DNA of 64,000 nucleotides, from positions 41,983 to 105,982 of the forward strand of contig NZ_LWLS01000067.1 in the NCBI RefSeq assembly GCF_001905095.1, written 5' to 3'. Numbering within the stretch: position 1 is the stretch's first letter; each line of letters begins with the position of its first letter. Source of the stretch: Micromonospora sp. CB01531. GTDB lineage: Bacteria; Actinomycetota; Actinomycetes; Mycobacteriales; Micromonosporaceae. Below are positions 25,733 through 33,249 of this stretch, in pieces. The notes below the pieces were generated by a model. It was not told the DNA's origin. It ran no database searches and worked only from the letters and a program-made list of their open reading frames with translations. Made by a program: the position numbers and the translations under genes.

Positions 25733-27038
25733 ATGGCCGCTCCCACCGTGACCGCCAGCCTCAACCGCTCGACCTACTCCCCAGGCGACCAGATGACCCT
25801 CACGGTCACCTACGCCGACCCGGATACCCGGCCCGTCACGGTCACCATCGTGGTGACCGACTCCAGGGCAACAGCAGCGCCCCGGTCAAGGCCACGGCGG
25901 TCATCGACCCGCTCACCGTGAGCGTGACCGACGATTCCGGCCGGACCTGGACGAAGGTCTCCGACACCGGGTCGGTGGCCGTGTACCGGGCGGTGGCGTG
26001 ATGCCCCGGGTCACGGTCACCGTGCGGGACAACGGCGGGCACACCGCCACCGCGACCGCCGACTACACCGTCGCCCCGCCGGTGCTGGGTGGCTACTACC
26101 TCGCCGGGAACGCCGACCCGACGGCCGACCTGGCCGGCGGCAACTTCCGCTCCCTCACCCAGTACCGCAGCTTCGCCGACGGCTACACCTTCCCCGGATA
26201 CAACCAGTCGTGGCTGACCACCCTGGGCCGCAAGGGGATCGCGATCAACATGGTGCTCGAGCTGAAGTACTACGGCGTAACCAGCATCGGACCGCAGACC
26301 TTCACCGTGGACGGGGCCAGCTACACCGTCCCGGCCCCGGTGATGACCATCCAGCAGCGCCCGGGGACGACCTGGCCGAAGGCGTACGGGTATGGGCAGG
26401 TGCTCGCCGGCCTGTGCGACGGGCTCTTCGCGAGGGCGCTGTCGCAGTACCGGACCCTGGGCTTCCCGGTCAACATCCAACTCGCTTCCGAGCTGGACAC
26501 CGACCACGAGTTCGGCACCACCGAATCGGGGGTGGCGTACGACTGGGCCAACTCGGATGCCCGGGCCGTGCAGGCGATGACCTACATCGTGAACTGGTTC
26601 AAGGCCCGCCCGCTGCCCGCCGGCACCACCTTCTCGGTCGGCTCGGGCGGCTTCGACCGGGCCGCCTACCGGCGTACCCACCCGGAGTCGCTGATGGCGA
26701 AGCTGGACTTCCTCCAGTGGAACGTCTACGCCACCGACCCGAGCGGCACCGCCCTGGGCCGGTTTCGGTGCACGAAGGACTGGGCGGTGACCGACCTCGG
26801 CCCGGTGGCGCTCTCCCGTCCGGTGCTCATCGCGGAGTGGGGGGTACGGGTGGCCGAGTTCCCCGATCAGGCCGCCTGGATCGCCACGGTGCCGGCGGCC
26901 ATCGCCCAGCTCAACGCCGAGCGGAGCCCGCGGATCGTGCGCACCAACTACTTCAACTCGGGCTGGGGCACCCTCACCCCGAAGGACGCCGGGCTGGCCG
27001 CGCTGCGCTCGGCGTATGCCACCCGGCCGTACGTGTGA
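25733..27038 (+). pseudogene. Frameshifted Ig-like plus glycoside hydrolase-like protein
   Basis: ATG 25733 sits behind AAGGAGGGGG and opens an Ig-like domain (LNRSTYSPGDQMTLTVTYAD). The frame is lost at about 25861-25866 and resumes one frame over (GNSSAPVKATAVIDPLTVS, then DDSGRTWTKVSD). It meets TGA at 25999-26001 and continues in the third frame from 26001 to 27038 (346 codons open). Two single-base losses explain this. The long last part looks like a TIM-barrel glycosidase: possible acid/base segment QLASELDTDHEFG and possible nucleophile segment VLIAEWGVRVAEF, somewhat like clan GH-A. There is no signal peptide at the present start. The losses could be real decay or sequencing errors. 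Confidence 0.75.
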
Positions 27039-27070
27039 CTAGCCGGCCCAGCGTTTCGGCTACACGGGTG

Positions 27071-27105
27071 GGGGCCGGCCGCCGAGCCCCTCGGCGGCCG
27101 GCCCC
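27071..27105. terminator. Bidirectional hairpin terminator
   Basis: A perfect 15-base stem (GGGGCCGGCCGCCGA and complement) with a GCCCC loop, between the frameshifted glycosidase-like gene and the convergent acyl-CoA dehydrogenase-like gene. Confidence 0.8.
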
Positions 27106-27179
27106 GCGCGGGCCGGCGGACCCCTCTGCACGCCGGCCCCTGGGCCGGGGGACCCCTCCACCCACCGGCCCGGGTCAGT

Positions 27180-28343
27180 TCAGTACGCCAGCGCCACCGG
27201 CCGGCCCAGCAGCTGCGCCCCGTTGTTGCCGAGCCAGCCCTCGGCGGCTGCGGCGTGCTGCGCGAACGTGTGGATGTCCCGGAACCGGCGCTGGATCGGC
27301 GAGGAGTCCCGGGCCGCACCGCCGCCGGCCGCTCGGTAACAGGTGTCCACGGCGGCGATCGCCTGCTCGGTCACCCAGGGCAGCGAGGCGGAGATGGTCG
27401 GGTGCAGGGCGGCGATCCGTCCCGGGTCCTCGGCGCAGGCCGCCCAGAGTTCGTCGGCGAGCGCGTCGAGCAGGGCCCGCGCGGCGCGGACGTTCAGGTC
27501 GGCCCGACCGAGCTGGACCCGGAACGCGGGTGAGTCGGCGAGCGGCTGCCGGGCGTAGAGGCGCTGCCGCCCGTCGCCGAGCAGCGCGGTCATCTCGTCC
27601 AGTGCGCCCTGCGCGATGCCTACCGCGACCGCACCCAGGTGCAGCACGAAATGCACCAGCGGCGCCACGAACCCCGGCCCGGGAATGCACGGCGTGCCGG
27701 TGAACAGGTCGAAGCTCTCCTCCGCCGGGCAGAACGCCGACTCGACCAGCACGTCGTGGCTGCCGGTGCCACGCAGGCCGAGCACGTGCCAGGTGTCCAC
27801 CACGGTCACCCGGTCGGCCGCGAAGAGCATCGAACGGGTCTCCGGCGGCTGCCCGTCCGCCCCGGGCAGCGGCTGGCCGTCCGCGGTGACCAGGCAGTTG
27901 CCGAAGATCCAGTCGGCGTGCCGGCAGCCGCTGGCGAACCCCCAGCGCCCGCTCACCTGGAACCCGCCGTCGGCCAGCTCGGCTCGGCCCTGTGCGGCGA
28001 AACCGCCGGCCACCACCACGTCCGGGCCGGCGGCGTAGAGCTTGTCGAACCGGTCGCGGGGGAGCATGGCGAGCAGGTGCGGGCTCTCCGCGCCGATCAT
28101 CACGGTCCAACCGGTCGAGCCGTCCGCCCGCGCCAGGGTTTCCAGCACCGCCATCCCGGTGCGCAGGTCCACCTCGTACCCGCCGTGGCTGCGGGGCACG
28201 AACATCCGGAAGCAGCCGGCCGCGCGGAGCCGGTCGAGCAGGTCGGCGGGCAGCTCTCGGGCCTGCTCGATCTCCTCGGCCCGGGCGGTCAGCTCCGGCG
28301 CCAGCTCGCGTACGGCGCTCAGCAGGTCGTGGCGGTGCTCCAT
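27180..28343 (-). CDS. Acyl-CoA dehydrogenase-like flavin-dependent monooxygenase
   Basis: A 387-residue protein of the acyl-CoA dehydrogenase fold, starting at ATG 28343 behind GAGGAGG. The N-terminal helical domain (residues about 1-115: PADLLDRLRAAGCFRMFVPR), middle beta domain (VSGRWGFASGCRHADWIFGN) and C-terminal helical domain are all present. FRMFVPRSHGG and GRWGFASGCRHAD are typical of the branch that includes HpaB-C-type group D flavin monooxygenases and enzymes of natural-product tailoring, rather than beta-oxidation enzymes. These use reduced flavin from a partner reductase, and none is seen nearby. The substrate is unknown. Confidence 0.85.
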   Translation of the reverse strand: MEHRHDLLSAVRELAPELTARAEEIEQARELPADLLDRLRAAGCFRMFVPRSHGGYEVDLRTGMAVLETLARADGSTGWTVMIGAESPHLLAMLPRDRFDKLYAAGPDVVVAGGFAAQGRAELADGGFQVSGRWGFASGCRHADWIFGNCLVTADGQPLPGADGQPPETRSMLFAADRVTVVDTWHVLGLRGTGSHDVLVESAFCPAEESFDLFTGTPCIPGPGFVAPLVHFVLHLGAVAVGIAQGALDEMTALLGDGRQRLYARQPLADSPAFRVQLGRADLNVRAARALLDALADELWAACAEDPGRIAALHPTISASLPWVTEQAIAAVDTCYRAAGGGAARDSSPIQRRFRDIHTFAQHAAAAEGWLGNNGAQLLGRPVALAY

Positions 28344-28560
28344 GGCGGCCTCCTCGTCGGTGTGGCGGTTCCACCGTGGCGGGTGTGCCGTCCCGGTCGC
28401 CAGGGACACCGGTACCGACCGTCCGGGAGGCCGGTGGTGTCCCGGGCCGGCGGCGGAACCGCCCGGACGATCGGGACGCCGCGCCCCATGCGCCCGGGAC
28501 GCCGGGACGGCCACGCTTCGCCTGCGGCGCTTCGCCGCGGCCCCGACCGGAGGAGGAACC

Positions 28561-29247
28561 ATGACCAGCGCCACGCTCGACGCCACCGCCACCCCGACCG
28601 CCACCGACCGTCCCCGCCGCGCCTGGGCGGTCGCCGGGGTGCTCGCCGGGCTCACCGGCGTCGCGCTCTTCCTGTTCAGCCCGGGGCTGGCCGATGTGGA
28701 CCGGTCGCTGCTCGCCGACAACGCCCGGTACGTGGCCGCGATGGACGGCCGGGAGGCGTACGTCTGGGCCTTCCAGGTGCTGTCCGGGCTGGCCGCTGGT
28801 TGCCTGGCGGTCTTCGCGGCCGGGCTGCGGCGGCGGTTGGCGGCCCGGGAGCCGGCCGGCGGCCTGCTGCCCGACGTGGCGGCCGGCGGCCTGCTGCTCA
28901 CCGCGGCGCTGCTGCTGGTCGGCGGCGGGGTCTCCACCGAGCTCTACTGGGACCTGCTGCACCTGTCCGAGACCGACGCCGACACGGTCGCGGCGCTGGC
29001 CACCGGCTACAACACCTTCCCGTGGGTGTGGGCGGGGGCCGGGCTCAGCGCCGGCGCGGTGGCGGTCGCCGGGCTGCGCCGCCGGTCGGTGAGCCGCTGG
29101 CTGGCGGTGTTCAGCCTGCTGATGACCCTGCTGGTGGTGGTCACCCAGGCGGTGCCCCTGCAGTATCTGGCGCTGGCCCCGGCGGCGCTCTGGGCCACTG
29201 TCGCGGGACTGACATTCGCGCTGGAGCGCCGGGGTCTCGGCAACTGA
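28561..29247 (+). CDS. Multi-pass membrane protein (DUF4386-like)
   Basis: A 228-residue protein with about six hydrophobic helices (AVAGVLAGLTGVALFLF, FQVLSGLAAGCLAVFAAGL, AAGGLLLTAALLLVGGGV, VWAGAGLSAGAVAVAGL, WLAVFSLLMTLLVVVTQAVP and a last one). ATG 28561 follows GGAGGAACC. The overall pattern resembles DUF4386/DUF998-like proteins of unknown role. It lies 24 bases before the truncated sensor gene on the same strand and may belong to that transcription unit. Confidence 0.75.
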   Translation: MTSATLDATATPTATDRPRRAWAVAGVLAGLTGVALFLFSPGLADVDRSLLADNARYVAAMDGREAYVWAFQVLSGLAAGCLAVFAAGLRRRLAAREPAGGLLPDVAAGGLLLTAALLLVGGGVSTELYWDLLHLSETDADTVAALATGYNTFPWVWAGAGLSAGAVAVAGLRRRSVSRWLAVFSLLMTLLVVVTQAVPLQYLALAPAALWATVAGLTFALERRGLGN

Positions 29248-29271
29248 CCCGGCGACTGTCAGGATCAGCCC

Positions 29272-29736
29272 ATGTCCGCCGAGCCGACGACGGCGCCACC
29301 GGGCGGCGACCGGCGTCATCCGGTCGCCGCCCGGCTGGTCGCCGTCGGCTGCGCGCTCCTGCTCACCGGTACGGCCGTCTGCTGGGTCCTCGCCCGCCGG
29401 CCGTGGGGCCTGTCCCAGCTCTTCTTCCTGGTCGACTTCACCGACTGCGCGGTTTACGGCACGGTCGCGTGGCTGGTGCTGCTGCGGCGCGGGCACCCGG
29501 TCGCCTGGCTGCTCGCCGCGACCGGAGTGGGTGGCGGCCTGTCCGCGTTGAGCGCGCAGTACGTGGACCTGCTCGCGGTACGGCCCGGGCTGCCCGCCCC
29601 GGTGCTGCTCACCTCGGCCCGTGACTGGGCCTGGGTGCCCGGGATGCTCTCGCTCATCACGGTGGTGCCGTGGTCCGCTGCCGGTGCGGAGGCTGCCGGG
29701 CCGGGCCCGGTGCGGCCGGCGGTGGTGGGGCCGTGA
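29272..29736 (+). CDS. Sensor histidine kinase N-terminus lacking the kinase domain
   Basis: 154 residues with four membrane helices (LVAVGCALLLTGTAVCWVLA, LFFLVDFTDCAVYGTVAWLV, VAWLLAATGVGGGLSALSA, WVPGMLSLITVVPW). This helix layout, ending in a WVPGM...TVVPW segment, is typical of NarL-type actinobacterial sensor kinases. In those, the HAMP, DHp and ATPase regions follow. Here the protein jumps to AAGAEAAGPGPVRPAVVGP and stops, with its TGA inside the GTGA of the response regulator start. No H-box or HATPase sequence is found in any frame between. It looks like an in-frame loss of the kinase core. Reading it as a bona fide small membrane protein is the alternative. Confidence 0.72.
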   Translation: MSAEPTTAPPGGDRRHPVAARLVAVGCALLLTGTAVCWVLARRPWGLSQLFFLVDFTDCAVYGTVAWLVLLRRGHPVAWLLAATGVGGGLSALSAQYVDLLAVRPGLPAPVLLTSARDWAWVPGMLSLITVVPWSAAGAEAAGPGPVRPAVVGP

Positions 29737-30386
29737 GCGGGGAGACGATCCGGGTCGCGGTGGTGGACGACCACCCGGTGTTCCGGCTGGGCATGACCGC
29801 GCTGCTCGCCTCGACGGCCGGGCTGGCGGTGGTCGGCGAGGCCGCCGACGCGGACGGCGCGCTCCGCGTCGCCGACCAGCAGCGGCCGGACGTGATCATC
29901 ATGGACCTGCACCTGGGCGGCCGGTCCGGGGTGGCGGCCACCCGGGAGATCGTCACCCGGCACCCGGGTATCGGGGTGCTGGTGGTGACCATGCTGGACG
30001 ACGACGACTGGGTCTTCGCGGCGCTGCGCGCGGGTGCCCGGGGCTACCTGCTCAAGGGTGCGGCGCCGGCCGAGGTGGAGCGGGCGGTCCGGGCGGTCGC
30101 CAACGGCGAGGTGCTGCTCGGCCCGGTGATTGCGAGCCGGGCGGTGAGCTACCTGTCCGGGGCCCGGGCGTCCGGGGCGGCGCCCTTCCCGGAGCTGACC
30201 GACCGGGAGCGCGAGGTGCTCGACCTGGTCGCCCAGGGGTTGAGCAACGTGGTCATCGCCCGCCGGTTGACGCTCAGCCCGAAGACCGTCCGCAACCACC
30301 TGTCCAACGTGCTCGCCAAGCTCCAGGTGGCCGACCGCGGCCAGGCCATCGTCCGGGCCCGGGAGGCCGGCCTCGGTCAGCCCTGA
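29733..30386 (+). CDS. NarL/LuxR-family response regulator
   Basis: A 217-residue response regulator. The receiver domain (about 5-122) has the acidic pocket VVDDHPVF, phospho-acceptor Asp in VIIMDLHLGG, Thr in LVVTMLDDDD and Lys in GYLLKGA. The LuxR-type helix-turn-helix (about 150-210) shows LTDREREVLDLVAQGLSNV and SPKTVRNHLSNVLAKLQVAD. GTG 29733 overlaps the sensor stop. Because the neighbouring sensor has no kinase domain, the phosphate donor must be another kinase or a small phosphodonor, or the protein acts unphosphorylated. Its last 10 bases overlap the convergent TetR gene. Confidence 0.92.
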   Translation: MSGETIRVAVVDDHPVFRLGMTALLASTAGLAVVGEAADADGALRVADQQRPDVIIMDLHLGGRSGVAATREIVTRHPGIGVLVVTMLDDDDWVFAALRAGARGYLLKGAAPAEVERAVRAVANGEVLLGPVIASRAVSYLSGARASGAAPFPELTDREREVLDLVAQGLSNVVIARRLTLSPKTVRNHLSNVLAKLQVADRGQAIVRAREAGLGQP

Positions 30387-30964
30387 CCGGCGCGGAACTC
30401 GTCGGCGACGATCCGCAGCGCCCGGGTCAGCTCCGCCGCCGACGGCGCCACCTCCGGGTCGACCAGGTACTGGGCGGCCAGGCCGCCGAGCAGCGCCTGG
30501 TGGAAGGCGCCGAGCGCGAGCGCGGTCGGCTCGTCGGCGGCCGGGTCGACCCGGTGGAAGACCTCGGCGAGGCCGATCCGGGCCTGGTGGTTGGCGGTGG
30601 CGAACGCCGCCCGCAGCTCCGGTAGGCGGTCCATCTGCGCGATCAGCTCGAACTGGATGGCCCAGAGCGGGCGCAGCCGGGCGAAGGACTCGATGATCCG
30701 CTCCCAGGTCGCCTCGAACCGCTGCTCAGGCGTGGCCGTCGCGCCGGTGTCCTCGGCGAGGGCGCGGCCCAGCTCCTCACCCCATTCCGCCATCGCCTCG
30801 ATCAGGGCCTCGTTGAGCAGGGCCTTCGTGGTGCGGAAGTGGTAGCCGATGGCGGCCAGGCTGGTGCCGGCCGCGGTGGCGACGTCCCGGGCCGTGGTGC
30901 CCGTGTATCCCTTCTCGATCAGGCAGCGCTTGGCGCCGGTGAGCAGGTCCTCCCGATTTCCCAT
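30377..30964 (-). CDS. TetR family transcriptional regulator
   Basis: A 195-residue TetR repressor. The N-terminal helix-turn-helix (about 1-47) reads LLTGAKRCLIEKGYTGTTAR and GTSLAAIGYHFRTTKALLNE. The ligand-binding part has the C-terminal pattern of TetR_C domains. ATG 30964 is chosen; a longer start 14 codons upstream would place coding sequence inside the divergent promoter. It is divergent from the FAD monooxygenase, 71 bases away, and the inverted repeat between them is the likely operator. The gene end overlaps the convergent response regulator by 10 bases. Confidence 0.9.
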   Translation of the reverse strand: MGNREDLLTGAKRCLIEKGYTGTTARDVATAAGTSLAAIGYHFRTTKALLNEALIEAMAEWGEELGRALAEDTGATATPEQRFEATWERIIESFARLRPLWAIQFELIAQMDRLPELRAAFATANHQARIGLAEVFHRVDPAADEPTALALGAFHQALLGGLAAQYLVDPEVAPSAAELTRALRIVADEFRAGQG

Positions 30965-30989
30965 GCCGACAGGGTAGCGGATCTCTTGA

Positions 30990-31028
30990 ACAAGCGTCTT
31001 GCACATCTGTCTAACACGCTTGTACAGT
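30990..31028 (+). promoter_or_regulatory. Divergent promoter with TetR-type inverted repeat
   Basis: ACAAGCGT (30990-30997) faces ACGCTTGT (31016-31023) across 18 bases. The monooxygenase -35 box TTGCAC (30999-31004) lies between them. The -10 box TACAGT (31023-31028) begins at the last base of the right arm, 18 bases from the -35. The monooxygenase ATG is only 7 bases beyond the -10, so its transcript is probably leaderless. A repressor bound here would cover the promoter. Confidence 0.65.
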
Positions 31029-31035
31029 CGTTGGC

Positions 31036-32241
31036 ATGACCGATGTGCTGATCTCCGGCGCCGGTGTCGCCGGCCCCGCTCTGGCCTGGTGGCTGCGCCG
31101 TCACGGCTTCCGTCCGACCGTCGTCGAGCGCGCCCCGGCGCTCCGCGCCGGGGGCTACAAGGTGGACATCCGGGGTGCGGCCCTGGCGGTCGTCGACCGG
31201 ATGGGCCTGGGGGACGAGGTGCGGCGGCACGACACCGGCATGCGGCTGGCCCGCTTCGTGGACTCGTCGGGCCGACAGCTCGCCACCATGGACGCCGCGC
31301 TCTTCGGCGGCCGGGAGGGGGACGACGTCGAGGTCATGCGCGGCGACCTGGCCCGCATCCTGGTCAACGCCACCCGCGACGTGGACTACCTCTTCGACGA
31401 CTCGATCGTCGCGCTGGACCAGCGGGCCGACGGGGTGGAGGTCGCCTTCGAGCGGGCACCGAGCCGCCGCTTCGACCGGGTGATCGGCGCCGACGGGCTG
31501 CACTCGACGGTGCGGCGGCTGGCCTTCGGCCCCGGCTCGGCGTACCTGCGCCCGCTCGGGCACCACATCGCGATCTTCGCGGTGCCGGCCGAGTACGGCG
31601 AGGAGCGGGTCGAGCTGATGCACCCCGCCCCGGGACGCACGGTCGGCGTCTACCGGACCGCCGGCGCGCCGGACGCGCGGGCTCTCTTCCTCTTCCCCTC
31701 GCCGGCCGAGGAGCCCGACCGCCGGGACGTCGCCGGGCAGCAGGCGGCACTGGCTCGGGCGTATGCCGGGGCCGGCTGGCGGGTGCCGGAGTTGCTCGCC
31801 GCGATGCCGGACGCGCCGGACTTCTACTTCGACGCGATGAGCCAGGTGCGGATGGACGGCTGGTCGACCGGGCGGGTCGGGCTGCTCGGCGACGCCGCCT
31901 ATGGTGCCTCGCCGGCCTCCGGGCAGGGCACCAGCCTGAGCCTGGTCGGCGCGTACGTGCTGGCCGCGTCGCTGGCCGAGGCGGCCGGCGACCCGGCCGC
32001 CGGGTTCGCCACGTACGAGCGGCGGATGCGCCCGTTCGTGGCGGCGAACCAGCAGCTCGCCGAGCGCAACCTGAAGGGCATGGTGCTCGGCTCGGCCGCG
32101 CAGATCCGGTTCCAGACGCTGATGCTGCGGCTCATGCCGCACCTGCCGGGCCGGGAGGGGATGATCCGCCGGGTCACCGAGTCGATCCGCAAGGCGGCCA
32201 GCGCGATCACCCTGCCGGACGTCCCGGCCGGCGCGCGCTGA
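31036..32241 (+). CDS. FAD-dependent monooxygenase (PHBH / tetracycline-oxygenase-like)
   Basis: A 401-residue single-component flavin monooxygenase of the p-hydroxybenzoate hydroxylase fold. It has the GxGxxG dinucleotide motif (ISGAGVAGPALAWWLRRHG), the DG motif (VIGADGLHSTVRRL) and the GD motif (GLLGDAAYGASPASGQGTSL). The ATG fits a leaderless transcript (see promoter). Relatives hydroxylate aromatics or inactivate drugs such as tetracyclines and rifamycin. The divergent TetR regulator suggests induction by the substrate, as in detoxification modules. No substrate can be assigned from sequence. Confidence 0.92.
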   Translation: MTDVLISGAGVAGPALAWWLRRHGFRPTVVERAPALRAGGYKVDIRGAALAVVDRMGLGDEVRRHDTGMRLARFVDSSGRQLATMDAALFGGREGDDVEVMRGDLARILVNATRDVDYLFDDSIVALDQRADGVEVAFERAPSRRFDRVIGADGLHSTVRRLAFGPGSAYLRPLGHHIAIFAVPAEYGEERVELMHPAPGRTVGVYRTAGAPDARALFLFPSPAEEPDRRDVAGQQAALARAYAGAGWRVPELLAAMPDAPDFYFDAMSQVRMDGWSTGRVGLLGDAAYGASPASGQGTSLSLVGAYVLAASLAEAAGDPAAGFATYERRMRPFVAANQQLAERNLKGMVLGSAAQIRFQTLMLRLMPHLPGREGMIRRVTESIRKAASAITLPDVPAGAR

Positions 32242-32289
32242 ATCAGGCGGGCGTGGGGGTGGCGCTCCGCCGCCCCCGCCCCGTCTGCG

Positions 32290-32817
32290 TCAGGAGTCCA
32301 GCCGCTCGGCGTACGCGTCGCGCAGCCGTGCCCAGCCGAAGTCCAGCGCCTCGCCGCCGCGGATCGGGCCGACCGGGTCGCCGTCGAGCAGGTGGCCGGC
32401 CACGTCCAGGCAGAGGTGCCAGCCGGCGGCCATGATCGGGGCCTGGTCGGCCTTCTCGATCCGGTGCCGCAGGGTCAACCGGGTGCCGGGGCCCGTCGGG
32501 GCCAGCTCCCAGCGCAGCAGGTCGTCGCCCCAGGTGTACTCCAGCAGCGACGGGCGCTCGGCGCGGACCACGGTGGCCGGCGCCTCGAAGGTCCGATCGC
32601 CGTCGACCGTGCTGAGCGTGGCCTCGCCGGGCGTGCCGAGGTCGCGGCTGGCGAGGAAGGGTGCCCACTCGCCGAGCTGGTCCGGTTCGGTCAGCGCGGC
32701 CCACACCTTCTCCGGCGGGTGCCGCAGGTCCCGGACGAACACCAGGTCCCACCGGTCACCGGCCGGTACGCGGGCGACCTCGGCGAGCGGGCCGGGCCGG
32801 AAGTTGTCGCGCTCCAT
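32290..32817 (-). CDS. SRPBCC (AHSA1/START-like) family protein
   Basis: A 175-residue helix-grip protein of the AHSA1-like SRPBCC group. Typical segments are FVRDLRHPPEKVWAALTEPD, LGEWAPFL near the N-terminus and TRLTLRHRIE in the late strands. Members bind small hydrophobic ligands; ArsR-linked ones are often of unknown function. The start (32817) lies two bases after the ArsR stop, behind the overlapping ribosome site AGGAG, so the pair is an operon. It is convergent with the monooxygenase, 48 bases away. Confidence 0.9.
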   Translation of the reverse strand: MERDNFRPGPLAEVARVPAGDRWDLVFVRDLRHPPEKVWAALTEPDQLGEWAPFLASRDLGTPGEATLSTVDGDRTFEAPATVVRAERPSLLEYTWGDDLLRWELAPTGPGTRLTLRHRIEKADQAPIMAAGWHLCLDVAGHLLDGDPVGPIRGGEALDFGWARLRDAYAERLDS

Positions 32818-32819
32818 GG

Positions 32820-33128
32820 TCACTCCTGACTGTCGAGGTGGCGCTCCAGGGCGTCGAGGTGGTCCGCCCACATCCGCCGGTACGGCCCGAGCCAGTCGTC
32901 CACGGCGCGCAGCGGGCCCGGGTCGATCCGGTAGATCCGTTGCTGGGCCGCGGTGCGGCAGGTGACGAAGCCGGCCTCGCGGAGCACCTTGAGGTGCTTG
33001 GAGACGGCCGGCTGGCTCATCCCCAGCGCGTCCACCAGGTCACCGACGCTGCTCTCGGTGCGGCGCAGCCGGTCGAGGATGCGGCGTCGGGTGGGCTCGG
33101 CCAGGACGGCGAAGGTGTCGACGGGCAC
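32820..33128 (-). CDS. ArsR-type winged-helix regulator
   Basis: A 102-residue ArsR/SmtB regulator: FAVLAEPTRRRILDRLR, then the recognition helix region MSQPAVSKHLKVLREAGFV, and a wing ending at RIYRIDPG. The metal-site Cys box of true metal sensors is missing, so this is the common 'ArsR next to SRPBCC' type. I chose GTG 33128 because a -10 box ends 6 bases upstream (leaderless start); ATG 33146 would add six residues. It is coupled to the SRPBCC gene and probably represses its own operon. Confidence 0.9.
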   Translation of the reverse strand: MPVDTFAVLAEPTRRRILDRLRRTESSVGDLVDALGMSQPAVSKHLKVLREAGFVTCRTAAQQRIYRIDPGPLRAVDDWLGPYRRMWADHLDALERHLDSQE

Positions 33129-33134
33129 CGCCCC

Positions 33135-33164
33135 AATATGCCTCATCGATTATATGCCTGTCAA
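33135..33164 (-). promoter_or_regulatory. ArsR operon promoter with 16-bp-spaced direct repeats
   Basis: On the minus strand, -35 TTGACA (33159-33164) is 18 bases from -10 CATATT (33135-33140), 6 bases before the GTG at 33128. The plus strand carries ATATGCCT twice (33136-33143 and 33152-33159), exactly 16 bases apart and overlapping both promoter boxes. These are plausible half-sites for the ArsR protein. Confidence 0.55.
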
Positions 33165-33249
33165 GGAATGCAAGGGTCGGCCATCGGGCCGATGGGTAGG
33201 TCCCCTACTTCCCCCGCGGCCGGGTCCGGCGGCTCAATATGCTCGGGCC

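Noticed and set aside
25063..25764. A 233-codon minus-strand frame in the non-coding kilobase
   Set aside because: No ribosome site, no domain, Arg/Gly/Ala-rich composition, and it overlaps the start of the frameshifted gene.
32245..32285. Terminator between the monooxygenase and SRPBCC genes
   Set aside because: The G-rich and C-rich stretches pair imperfectly with several bulges, so I do not list it as a terminator.
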